A stretch of DNA of 64,000 bases from Gambelia wislizenii (taxonomy: Eukaryota; Chordata; Lepidosauria; Squamata; Crotaphytidae). This document shows positions 1 to 9,268 of this stretch, piece by piece. Where the stretch lies: contig JAUMIR010000003.1 in NCBI GenBank assembly GCA_030847615.1, forward strand, positions 286,310,265 through 286,374,264, in the 5' to 3' direction. A program made the position numbers and the translations under genes. Every line of letters starts with the position of its first letter. Positions within the stretch are counted from its first letter, which is position 1. The notes beneath the pieces are model-generated. The model was not told the DNA's origin and did no database searches. It saw nothing but the letters and a program-made list of their open reading frames with translations.

Positions 1-489
1 TATAAAATAGCAGTTATTTTTATCCCTTCTCACACTTTTTAGAGTCATCTATTTGTGGAAAAAAGTGCGTGGAGTCACTGCACAGGGAGTGTCAGTGCAC
101 ATTCATACTTGTGTTCATACTTTAAGAATGGTACAATATCTAACCTTCAGTAATGACATATACACTAGAAGAAGAAAGGCAAATTAAATTATTTTGATTT
201 CTCCAAAATTGTTGGTATTGTGAGAGCAAAAACATATGGAATAAATGGGCTAATACCTGCTCCTATTTTTTGGGGGGGGGGTTAACTGACATTTTTCTAT
301 ATCACTTGTGAGGCTACAAATGTGTTTTACCTGTCTTCATTCTCACAATGGCCTAGGAGGTTAAATTAATTAACAGTTATTTCACCACACCATTCAATGA
401 GCTCCATGGTTGTGTTCAAACATGTCACCCATATTTTCCCCATATTCAAACCCAACACAATCATTAGTGTGCTTTTGTGTCACTCAAGA
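1..489. other. No gene recognised
   Basis: AT-rich sequence without a convincing coding frame, RNA gene or repeat that I recognise. The only visible oddity is a run of ten G residues at about 272-281. Confidence 0.5.
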
Positions 490-778
490 AAGACCAATAT
501 ATTGTAGGACTTGAAAAAGTACAAAAAAGATATACCAAAAAGGATTGGAAAGGAGAAGGACTGAAACTGGGTATAGTAATAACAGCTTATCAATTCCAAA
601 AGCCATTTTATTAGGCAACCAAAAGGGAACACATACAACCTTAAGAGAATAGGTAATAATATTTCAGTCTTTTAGCTTAGAAAAGTGATGAGACAGGAAA
701 TTCTTGGTAGAAGTATATAAAATTATGTATGGTGTGCAGAAAGTGGATAGGATTTCTCTTGCTCTTATACTATTAGAA
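490..778 (+). pseudogene. Ancient CR1/L3-like LINE ORF2 remnant, 5' half
   Basis: Translating the stretch gives broken pieces such as LEKVQKR and VYKIMYGVQKVDRI. These resemble the C-terminal part of CR1-superfamily (L3-like) LINE ORF2, where a VQKRATK-like segment is followed by a KRRLRGD...YKIM segment. The reading frame has several stops and shifts, so this is an old dead copy. It continues after the younger LINE insertion at 779-1380. The pieces on each side join in phase around the 12-bp target duplication, which supports a single old element split by a later insertion. Family assignment is from recognised residues only. Confidence 0.6.
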
Positions 779-1380
779 GAGTCGTAGGTGGTGGCGATAG
801 GTGACCTACGACTCCTCGAATGCTTTCATCAGCACTGTATACGCACAATCCTAAATATACACTGGACTGACTATGTGATGAATGTTGCTGTCCTAGAGCA
901 AGCAGGGATCACCAGCATTGAGGCCATGATATTGAGAACACAGCTGCGCTGGGCAGGGCATGTTTCTAGGATGGAGGACAATCGCATCCCAAAAATAGTA
1001 CTCTACAGTGAACTTGCCATGGGTCAGCGTAAGAGGGGCGCTCCAAACACGATACAAGGACTCCCTGAAACAACATCTCAGGCTCGGCCAAATTGATCAC
1101 CAATGGTCTGCCCTGGCCTCACATCGAAGACATGGAGACGCACTATCCACAATGCTGCAGCCTTATTTGACAACTCACGCCGAACAAGTCTTAAAGAGAA
1201 ACGACAACGCAGAAAGAATCACAACCCAGAAACATCACCCAAGGAGACCTTCTGCTGTGCTTTCTGCAACCGGACTTGTTTATCTCGGATTGGCCTTTTT
1301 AGTCATCAGCGCGCTTGCAGAAAGCATGGGATGAGTCCTTCCTAAATCTTCGTTTGCGAAGAAAAGCCAGAGAGAGAGAG
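779..1380 (+). mobile_element. 5'-truncated zinc-finger LINE, copy A, with target duplication
   Basis: This is the 3' end of a non-LTR retrotransposon flanked by a perfect 12-bp duplication ATACTATTAGAA (767-778 and 1381-1392). It ends in a GA-rich tail after AAAAGCCAGAGAG rather than poly(A). Its 5' tip (779-803) is in reverse orientation relative to the rest, which runs forward from about 804. Related copies lie at 40730-41450, 42015-42425 and 29952-30004. It is inserted in an older CR1/L3-like LINE. The perfect duplication suggests a fairly recent insertion. I could not place the clade. The C-terminal layout resembles transposon-derived F52C9.6-like proteins, which is inference. Confidence 0.85.
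804..1345 (+). pseudogene. LINE ORF2 C-terminus with C2H2-like zinc finger (copy A)
   Basis: The first frame (to 1096) encodes the domain after the RT, with the motif LRWAGHVSRMEDNRIPK. It is cut by a frameshift and stop near 1050-1096. The second frame (1103-1345) encodes a basic segment and a terminal C2H2-like finger, CAFCNRTC...FSHQRACRKHG, and then stops. In this LINE type the basic and zinc-finger tail probably contributes to nucleic-acid binding during target-primed reverse transcription. No RT catalytic motif is present because of 5' truncation, so the copy cannot be active. The downstream frame is intact through the stop, which agrees with a young insertion. Confidence 0.75.
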
Positions 1381-1392
1381 ATACTATTAGAA

Positions 1393-1500
1393 CTAAGGAT
1401 CTCCTGTGAAGCTAAAAGGTAGGTGAATCTGGACAGATAAAAGGAAACAGTCCTTTACCCAGCTTATTGTTAAATTATGGGATTCACTGCCACGAGATAT
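1393..1500 (+). pseudogene. Ancient CR1/L3-like LINE remnant, 3' half
   Basis: This continues the old LINE from 490-778 after the insertion. The translated pieces (for example LRISCEAKR) and the DNA around 1480-1497, corresponding to the wording 'gattcactgcca', match the end of an L3-like ORF2. It stops exactly where the inverted-repeat transposon begins at 1501. Confidence 0.5.
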
Positions 1501-1690
1501 AGGACTTTATTAGATGCTGCCCTTAAACATTCTTTTGCCAGCATTTTTTTAAAAATTCTATGCCAGTAAAAGAATGCTCCCCACACACTTACCTTCCTCT
1601 CCCAGCAAAGGCAGCTCCGGCAATAAAGGAGGAAGTGAACAGAGCCCCATTCACTTCTTAGTTTGAAATCTCACGAGACTTCCTCACATG

Positions 1691-2889
1691 TGTCATGATG
1701 ACAGCAGGCATCATGAAGACCTTTGGAAATGGGAAGTGGGTGGGAGAGCATCATTAAATAAACATGACATGACATCACCTGACTAGATAGCCACTCTGAT
1801 TGGGCACTGGCAGAGCCAATCAGGAATCAACAAGAAGGACTTTTAAAAGTTCTGATCTTTCCTTTGTTCTGAGTCAGACTGGTTGAACACATGGCCTAGC
1901 TAGATGGAGCTAGCTAAGATGGACTCTGACCTCATGGCCTAGCGCTGGGGCCAGATGGCCTACACAACCATGAAATACCCAAAAAAAGACAATCTGTGAT
2001 ACCAAAGGGTTGGGGGAAGCCAGCCTTACCCAAAGGCCTCCAAAAGGATCCAAAAAGACTCCGAATTCCATCTACAGAGACTATAAGTTAATCTGCATGT
2101 AATAGTTAGGGAATGTGTAGTTAGATTGCGTTAGATTTATTTATTTATTTATTTATTTATACCCCGCTCTTCAGCCACAAGGCTATCAGAGCGGCTTACA
2201 AATTGTTTTAAGCAATAGCTATTTACACATCTACACTGCATTAAGCAGTTTCCCATGTGTGTTAAGCTAATTGCCCCCACAAGCTGGGCACTCATTTTAC
2301 TGACCTACGGAAGGATGGGAGGCTGAGTGAACCTTGGAGCCCGCTGAAATCGAACTAGCAACGTGATGACTTGCAGTACTGGCATTTAACCACTGCGCCA
2401 CCAGGGCTCCCTGGTGTAAGTGCTCTGAATGACTGCAAACTGTATAAGCCTTAAGTTGATCCTAAGAATGTTTTGCCGTTTTTAGCAACATAGACTCCTA
2501 GGACTGAAATAAAAGCTTCTGTTATTTCCTAACCTTGCCTCGAATCACCTGCTTTTGGTCAGCTATCAAGAACCTTCTTTAGATTAGAGAAAAGGGGTAT
2601 TCTTATTCTCATAACTGGTCTAGCTTCCCATTGCACTGGACAAGGAAAGAAACCCCTCATTTTTAACTCAACGAGTGGTGGCAAAACGAAGAGGAATCCC
2701 TTGGGTTTGTGATTGGGAAAAGGGCCAACCCTGGACCCAAGCAGAGTGGCTATCTAGTCAGGTGATGTGATGTCATGTTTATTTAATGAGGTTCTCCCAC
2801 CCACTTCCCATTTCCAAATAAGGGTGGGAGTTTCTCTACTGATCATATGAGTGTTAAAGGTCTCTATGATGCCTGCAGTCATCATGACA
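1691..2889. mobile_element. TG...CA element with long inverted arms and 5-bp target duplication
   Basis: The element starts TGTCATGATGAC and ends GTCATCATGACA, and it is flanked by ACATG on both sides (1686-1690 and 2890-2894). The outer about 115 bp on the left and about 150 bp on the right are inverted copies of each other, with a roughly 40-bp gap in the left arm; both include CTGACTAGATAGCCACTCTG. TG...CA ends and a 5-bp duplication are typical of LTR-retroelement integration, but long inverted arms are not. Inside are an AATAAA signal near 2508, a minus-strand SINE, and a segment near 2672-2690 that could be a primer-binding-like leader. No coding region was found. Alternatives are a solo LTR with a natural inverted structure, or a foldback DNA transposon. 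Confidence 0.65.
2128..2411 (-). mobile_element. tRNA-derived SINE, near full length
   Basis: Read on the minus strand it begins GGAGCCCTGGTGGCGCAGTG, containing a Pol III A-box-like TGGCGCAGTGG. A B-box-like GTTCGATTTC equivalent (CTAGTTCGATTTCAGC) follows about 40 bases later. The end reads AGAGCGGGGTATAAATAAAT and runs into an (AAAT)n tail, seen as (ATTT)n at about 2131-2160 on the plus strand. This is a tRNA head plus LINE-like tail SINE of squamate type. It lies inside the inverted-arm element at 1691-2889, so it is the youngest layer of the stack. A clean target duplication was not seen. Confidence 0.85.
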
Positions 2890-3309
2890 ACATGGGAAAT
2901 TCAAAAAAATTTTTTTAAAAAAAGACATAAAAAGTTAAATCCCAATTAACCTGGGGAGAGTCATCAAAAGAGCAAAACTTACTTGGATGTCCCCATCTCA
3001 CCTGGAAGTGTTCACACTGGATCAGCCATCCTCACTGCAGTGATGAGATTTAAACGGCCCAAGGTTTCGTATGCTGGCAATGCCGGCACCAAAATGGAGG
3101 GGAGATCTATTGACAGCTTAAGCCGTCAATTAAAAGGTACAGATTTTGGCCAGGACATAACCATGAAAGAGTGATGCCATCTGACCTGCGTGATCTTTTG
3201 TGGTTATGTGGCATCATTATGATGCCATATTTGTCCATCTGATAAAGTCCATAATGATGATGACCATCAATGTAAATGACTTTAAAAAGAGATCAGAACA
3301 ATTCATGGA

Positions 3310-3510
3310 AACAGCGGCAGCTGGTGAAGCTGATGTTAGTGGGGCAGGATCTATTCTGGGTTTTAATCCAAACTTTAAAGAAGTTATCCAAGGTGCCAAA
3401 TCCTACTGCTAAAATAGGTTCAGCACCTTGGGTATTTCCTTTAAAGTTCTTTTAAAACCCAGAGAAAATTCACTGTGCCACTGACAAGGAAGCCACCAGC
3501 TGCCACTGCA
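3310..3510. mobile_element. Foldback MITE (GTTTTAGTCCAAACTTTAAAG family), copy 1
   Basis: A near-palindromic element of about 200 bp. The left arm reads AGCTGATGTTAGTGGGGCAG ... GGGTTTTAATCCAAACTTTA, and the right arm is its reverse complement, ending GGAAGCCACCAGCTGCCACTG. A short middle contains 'ggttcagcaccttgg'. Three more copies occur at 14005-14215, 20917-21105 and 21985-22195. It carries no ORF of its own; the small frames seen here are by-products. It is probably a non-autonomous DNA transposon of unassigned superfamily. Confidence 0.75.
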
Positions 3511-3644
3511 TGGAGGATAAATCTGTCAGTGGTTACTCTTCATGTCTAAGTATTACCGGTAGTAGCAGAGAAAGTATGTCTTCCAATGACAGTTCTTGGG
3601 GAACATAAACAGGAGGGAACTGTTGTACTTAGGAAATGCATAAG

Positions 3645-3778
3645 TGGGCTTCCCAGAGGCCTCTGGTTGGTGGAATGCCTTTAGGGATTGTTCTTGTAGG
3701 AACAGAATGCTGAAAAAGATAAGACTTTGGCCTGATCCAACAAGGCTCTTTTTTACATTCTTGTATTCTTATAAAAGT
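3645..3778 (+). mobile_element. CR1/L3-like LINE 3' end
   Basis: The stretch contains GGCCTGATCCAACAAGGCTC and ends ATTCTTGTATTCTTATAAAA. This matches the common reptile L3-like LINE 3' UTR form, where 'ggcctgatccagcagggctc' precedes repeats of a TTCTTATG-like unit. A shorter copy is at 6578-6640. It has no coding content. Confidence 0.6.
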
Positions 3779-3941
3779 TTGGAGATACTACACAAAACTA
3801 TTTTTAAAAACTATAATAGCTTGAAGTGAACAGTCCACCACTAACCACAGTTTCGTGGACAGTGAACTTTCAAGCACAGTAGCACAGAAAGGGACCTCAT
3901 AAATGGATGATTTCAGTTTTAACTAGCCTAATAACAGAGGG

Positions 3942-4172
3942 GCCTAAATGCCCTAAAGGCACCAGATCCCACTTGATCTTGGAAGCTAAGCAGGGTCAGC
4001 TTTGGATAGTACTTGGATGGGAGACCTCTGATGGATACCAGCTGCTATAGGCTGTATTTCAGAGGAAGTAACTGGCAAAACCACCACTGAGGATTCCTTA
4101 TTTAAGAAAACTCTATGAAATTCATGGACCACCATAAGTTGACAGGAACTTGAAAGCACAAACACACATGCA
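3942..4172 (+). mobile_element. 5S rRNA-derived SINE, full-length head
   Basis: The first about 110 bp read as a diverged 5S rRNA: it starts GCCTAAATGCCC, then CTTGGAAGCTAAGCAGGGTC, then TACTTGGATGGGAGACC, and ends the 5S part near CTGCTATAGGCT. These carry the internal Pol III promoter (A box and C box region). The body downstream contains AGAGGAAGTAACTGGCAAAA and ends with a CACAAACACACA tail. It is not a 5S gene, because the 5S part is mutated and fused to a SINE body. A second copy in reverse lies at 48322-48548. I saw no clear target duplication. Confidence 0.85.
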
Positions 4173-5556
4173 ATCTTGACAGGTTTCAAAAAACCATACA
4201 TTGCTGAATAAAGTAACAAGGACTCTCCTTTTTCTGTAGGTATAATTATTCAGGGTTTTTCCCATAAGACACATTTAGATTACTTTATTGGTATCTGAGG
4301 ATTATTAGGATTACTATGGTAAGATGCTAATTTGGTTCATCCTTTAATTCCTGGAACTGAATGCTTCATGTTCTATATTTTGTCTTGTTAAATTTGTTTT
4401 GTTTATATAGTGAATACAGGCATGATGATGTGGCTTTTCCACAGTGAAATACAGCTTTTAAAATCGCCTTTTGAAAAAAAGAGGAGGGAAAGAGAATTGT
4501 GTGGTGTTTTCAAACTTAGACCATTTCTAAAGTAAAATAATTCAGTATACACCTAGTATACAATTCTTGCTCCAAACATATATTTAGAGAGTTAAAATTT
4601 ATCTCATTATTCTGAGAACTTCCATGCATTTGTATACAGTATATTTCTCAGTTATACCCAGCTTTTGTGTGTTCAAAGTATGTACAGTTTTTCCTGCCCA
4701 AATCATTTTTTAGAACCTCAAAATTTCTTTTTATGGTAAGTATAACAAAACACTGCTCACATGTGGAAGCTCAGGTGGCATCATATAGGCATAACATTAT
4801 GGCTGAACTAAGTCACAGTTGTAAATGTTTTCAGACTTGAAGGAAATATTACATCTACTGGAATAGGGGGGAAACACTGGATGAATGCATTTTTGAAAGC
4901 TGATTTTGGCAGAGCTGGAGGAAGTTGCTTTTTTTTACTACAACTCCCATAATCTCGCTGTCAGTGTGACAGTGGTAACTTAGGTGGGGAGTGTTACCTG
5001 CCCTGATAGCCCCCACCTTTTTAATAATCTATAAATGGCAATATTTAATAATTTGGCTGGCTATGGTCTGCCACGTGGTTGGCAAGTAAACCAGGCACTC
5101 CCTAGATACTAAGGCTAGAGTTATGCACAACCTAGGGAGGGGCCTTGAAAATTCCTTAAACGGGTCATACCCAGGTCAGAGTTCTTCCTGAGAACACATG
5201 GAGATGAGTCATCCACTAAGCCCATCAAGGATAGCTGAGCACTCAGTATCTACAAAATGGGTTTTTCCTCTTTTGCCTAGATCACAATGGAAGGTTGTCT
5301 GTGCCCAGTCAGTTCCAAATGACTAGCCCATCAACAATCATTAACACATCTGGAGAACCCTTTGTTTAGTTCTGGAAATATCTGAGAAACATTGTATTCC
5401 ACTCTGAACCCCATCCCTTCAGGGAAAATATAAAATATAAACATCACCCTAAAACACCACCCAAGCGCTCACAGATCCTCTTCCTCCTGACACTCTGCCA
5501 ATGTGTGTAGCCGGATTGCAGCTTCTTCATGAAACTCTGCTCCTCTGATCAGTATA
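4173..5556. other. Mostly unrecognised, with one hAT-type MITE fragment
   Basis: No gene is supported. At about 4910-4985 the sequence GGCAGAGCTGGAGGAAGTTG with CTACAACTCCCATAAT resembles the end of a reptile hAT-type MITE. The rest is AT-rich and unassigned. Confidence 0.45.
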
Positions 5557-5785
5557 TAGTTGTCTCTCCACATTCACGTACTTGACATTCACAGAATTAA
5601 GTATTTACAGCTTGAAAATATTCTTAAAAAATAATAATCCAAATAGCAAACCTTGATTTTGCCATCTTATATAAGGGACACCATTTTGCTATGCCATTGC
5701 ATATAATGGGACTTGAGTATTCATGGATTTGGGTATTTATGGGGGGTCCTGGAACCAAACCCCAGCAAATGTTATGGGACAACTG
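5557..5785. mobile_element. Tigger/pogo-like MITE
   Basis: The ends read about TAGTTGTCTCTCCACATTCA on the left and GGGACAACTG followed by TA on the right. They are inverted repeats flanked by TA, as in Tc1/mariner (Tigger/pogo) elements. The inner phrase 'attcatggatttgggtattt' is like the Tigger terminal region. It is about 230 bp, without transposase. Related copies are at 8836-9268, 15782-16004 and 31138-31957. Confidence 0.65.
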
Positions 5786-5789
5786 TAGT

Positions 5790-8085
5790 ATAACCCACAA
5801 TCCCCTTACTCTATTCCTCTATCCAAATACTTTCTACTTTCTTTGATAGCCTTGTGTGATTGCAGAAGCCTGAGTGTTAGCATGAATGATGTTAATATTA
5901 ATTTCCAATAAAAGTCATTTAATTGTACATTCTGGCTTGGAGCCTCCTCAGTTACTACTAGTAGACATAGGTTAAAACATCCTGCAGTTACCTGGTCTCT
6001 CACTGCCATTTTGAGCTAATTAAAAATTCTCCATAGTAGATTTCAAACACTAGTGCAATTTGGGTAACAGCAGTGTAAATTACTACTCTGGGCTTCCCCA
6101 ATCTCCAGCTGTGCAACACAGTTTTGATGGCAGTGGGCTGCACCACTTCAGTCAATGACATAGTGGGGAGGAACCTAGACACCTTCCAGATGCATCTAAA
6201 ATTGGAAGTGCCATCGCCCTCCAGGGCCTGTGGTGTTACATTGTATGGGCTGTGCTGGAAGTCTGGGAAGGCAATGTCTGTCCCCCTTTCCAGATGTGCT
6301 TGAGCACTAACTGCCTGGGGTGGCTTGCCCTGGCATTCTCAAGCTACAGTTGTTCCAGGAAGAGGAGATGTCCAAGAAGTAACTGGGTATCCTCACACAA
6401 AGTCCCTTAAAATACACGTGGTGGCATAACTTAAAGTTGCATTGCCATATATCACAACTAGGACCCTGGTGTCTGGGAGCAATCGTCCAAATAAGAAACT
6501 TCTTCAAGCTCTGGATTTTGAATTTTCCTAGTGTGAGGGCTGGGGCAGGGGGAGAGTGGTGTGATCAACGTTTTGAAAAGATAAGATTTTAGCCTAATCC
6601 AACAAGGCTCTTTTTACATTCTTGTATTCTTATAAAATTCAAGGAGAAATGGTTTTATGAAATGGCCTCTCCATCAAGTGTGTTCCTTCTCATTATTTCA
6701 TTGACTCTTCAACAATAATGGTTTGAGAATAAGTCCCACTGAATTCAATGGAGCTAACTTTTGACTGGACTGTTAATCTCATCTGCCATCTAAGACCTAC
6801 AAACCCACCAGGGTTAGAATTTAAAGACATAGCCATGTTAGTCTGGAATATCAGTAAACAAGGGTATCTTGTAGCACGTTTGAGACTAACTGTGAGAAAA
6901 AGAAATTGTAGCATAAGCTTTTGTAGACTTGGTCTACTTCCTCACATGCATGGAGCCCACCAGGGGTAATCTTTTGCTATAAAGTAAAGAATCTCTGAAA
7001 AGTTTTTGGAAGATATTCTTACAGAAAAGGAAAAGAAAGAAGCATAAACATTTTTTAATCCCTAGTAATACAGGTTTTAAAATAAGGTTGCATGGAATGG
7101 CACTCAGCCACTTTATATTTTTAACAAGCTTACTTGTTAAAATCACTGCCCTTTCTTTGGAAGGGCATTTTAATCTATTGCACATTTCACATAAAGTGAC
7201 TTGCTGGAGCACCAACCCACACATACTGTAGATATTCAACTGCTGTTCAGTATAATAGCAGCCCATAGTGAGTAGCAAAGGAAGCAGCTATTTCGAATTT
7301 CTCAGAATTTTAAAAAAAAAATTCTAAAAACAGGGTTTTCTGGGAAAAATAACATTGCTGTAACTCCAAGTCTTCATCCCTCCCTCAACTGCTAGAATTA
7401 CAGCTTGCCCCAGACCTTGACAATTCAGTACATATAGATAAACTTATTTTTTCTCAGAGAGCATTTGCCTCTGAGAAAAAAAGATAGAGGACCAGTGAGA
7501 AAGGCAAGAAGAAAACCTGCATATTGCTGCAGGAAAAAGAATGTGAGGAAAGCAGCCACTGTGTTGCTTTTATTACAACAAAAATCTGTCTTAAACTTAG
7601 CTGCTGTATTGACACAGACAGTGATACAGTTACAGTATTGGCAGACAACAGGGGCCATTCCTCTGCACCAATGGTTTGTTGAAAGATGCCTATGACAGGG
7701 CATTGTGTCATTTGACTGGCTAGCCAGCCCTGCCAATTGCTGTAGTTCTGTCGCTGCCACAAGCAATAGTGTTGCAGCTAAGTTTAGGAAAGAAGTTTTT
7801 TTTAAAAAAAATATCATGCCACTGCTGGTAAGCCTCAACCATCCACCCACAAATACTGAGAATTTTCTCCATCCTGTGAAGAAATTACTGAAATCCCACC
7901 TTCACTTTGGAAGCCTGACAATGAAGCTATGAATTCAAGAAGGTATTTGGAGTTCAACTTTAAAGTTTCCTTTTACCTGTCCTTTCCGTTCATGTTTGTC
8001 CTGGGCTACACAGATTCCCAGACATCTGGGCAAGGACTGTGCCAAAATTGTACACTGTGTTGCATCTGCTAAGAGAAATGAATGC
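5790..8085. other. No gene; two weak repeat remnants
   Basis: An L3-like LINE 3' tail is present at 6578-6640 (GCCTAATCCAACAAGGCTCT). A diverged reptile repeat at about 6815-6960 contains 'catagccatgttagtctgga' and 'gtagcac...gagactaact'; I cannot place its class. The ORFs across 6934-7932 lie in low-complexity or unassigned sequence and show no recognisable domain. Confidence 0.45.
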
Positions 8086-8087
8086 AC

Positions 8088-8400
8088 ACATACTCTCCAA
8101 CATTTCACAGATCAAAGTGGGGACACATGTAGCCAAACAACATCAGATGTGGTCAAGATGGCAAAAGTTATTAATAAGGAAGAACACACAAGCTAGAACA
8201 GGGTGCAGTAGTTTGCTCTTGCCTAAGCCTACCAGGAAGGGCAAGATTCAACCCTCTCCTCCCTGCTGAGCTAATTGAGTACAAATGACTTTTTCTTTTG
8301 CACCAATTGAAGTAAGCTGTGGACGAGAGAAAAGTGGGAAGGGGAAGCAGAAACTTTTTAAAAGCAGGTGAAAAAGAAGGATGACAAATCCAGGGAGCTG
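8088..8400 (+). mobile_element. Short interspersed DNA element, family R, copy 1
   Basis: About 310 bp beginning CTCCAACATTTCACAGATCA and ending near GGATGACAAATCC. It shares its order of landmarks with 11372-11740 (reverse) and 28712-29045: a GGAAGAACACACAAG segment, a GAAGTAAGCTG segment and a 'aaaagcagctgaaaaa' segment. Its terminal segments CTCCAAC.../...GTTGGAAGG are roughly inverted, best seen in the second copy. It is probably a hAT-type non-autonomous element; this is inference. Confidence 0.55.
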
Positions 8401-8835
8401 GATGGTATATACATGTAAGGTAATAGTAGTACTGCTTTGCTGTCCCTTGTATATAGTATTCCCTATCCAGACATCTGTATGTTTTTGTCTCTTTTCCATG
8501 AAATCTCATGCCAAGAGGCATTTGGGATTAAGCAATATCCCTTAATTCTCATACCCAAGTGTTACAATGTTTGTGTACCTGTATTTTGTTCATACCTTCC
8601 TGCCATCCTCTATCTTCCCCATTGGCAGTTTTGGGACCTGGTCCCCACAGACTTTAACAATCTCTGTAAATGTTAGCATTTAACCCATGTGAAATCCATT
8701 ATATGGTCAATGTGTGTCTTCTTTCCATACTGTGTTGCAAAATAAATAAATGCAGGCAGAGCCTAGAAAGACTCACTCAGAAATGGACAGAGCTTTGAAA
8801 ATGTGTTTTGGACTACAACTCCCAGAATTGTCATA

Positions 8836-9268
8836 CAGTAGCACCCCACATCCACTGATTTGCCAACCTCTGATTCAATTATCCGGAGTTGGTGATGATG
8901 GGAAAAGAGAGGGGGAGGAGGGATCCCCTGTCCCCTCTCTTCCCCTGGGAAAGCTCCAGTTGTGGGGGGGGGGCGATAGTGGGGCCAGAAAGGAGGGGGA
9001 GGAGGGATCCATTTGTAGTGGGGGCGAAGGGCAAAAGGATGGGAGAAAGAGGGATCTAGCCTGCCCCCTCCCTTCTCCCAGGCGGGCTCTCAGTGGTGGA
9101 AATAGTGACGGGGGGGTGGGGAGAGGAGAAGGAGTTCTCTCTCCCTTCTCCCCCAGAATGGCTCTCAGTGGTGGGAATGGTGACGGGTGCGTTTGCTATT
9201 ATCCGTGGATTTCACTATCCTCAGGGTGGGGCCTGGAACCAATCCACCATGGATATGGAGGTCCTACT
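8836..9268. mobile_element. Tigger-like MITE expanded by a G-rich repeat
   Basis: The ends read CAGTAGCACCCCACATCCAC (after TA) and TGGATATGGAGGTCCTACTA, which are inverted repeats of Tigger type. The middle is filled by degenerate purine-rich tandem repeats (about 8900-9185). The 201-codon frame at 8750-9355 runs through this low-complexity filling and is not a credible protein. Confidence 0.6.
8900..9185 (+). repeat. Degenerate G-rich minisatellite
   Basis: Three to four irregular units contain GGGGGAGGAGGGATCC and 'ctctcagtggtgg'. The units hold G-runs of up to eight. They sit between the two halves of the Tigger-like MITE, so the expansion arose inside the element. Confidence 0.6.

Larger units (their letters stand above)
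1501..3250 (-). mobile_element. TTATCAGAC-family DNA transposon, copy 1 (interrupted)
   Basis: The ends are inverted repeats: AGGACTTTATTAGATG at 1501-1516 and CATCTGATAAAGTCC at about 3236-3250. Inner sequence (1560-1690 and 2890-3190) matches, in reverse, other copies at 17025-17808, 25120-25723, 27384-28502 and 62375-62943. Shared landmarks are an AAGTGAATGG stretch, a 'gcctgggctgcc'-like segment and a TATTGACGG-like segment. The element has no transposase and is non-autonomous; I could not assign a superfamily. It is split at 1691-2889 by an LTR-like element with a 5-bp target duplication. Confidence 0.65.

Noticed and set aside
3942..4060. 5S rRNA gene
   Set aside because: The 5S-like head is mutated and continues into a SINE body; the same arrangement occurs in reverse at 48322-48548.
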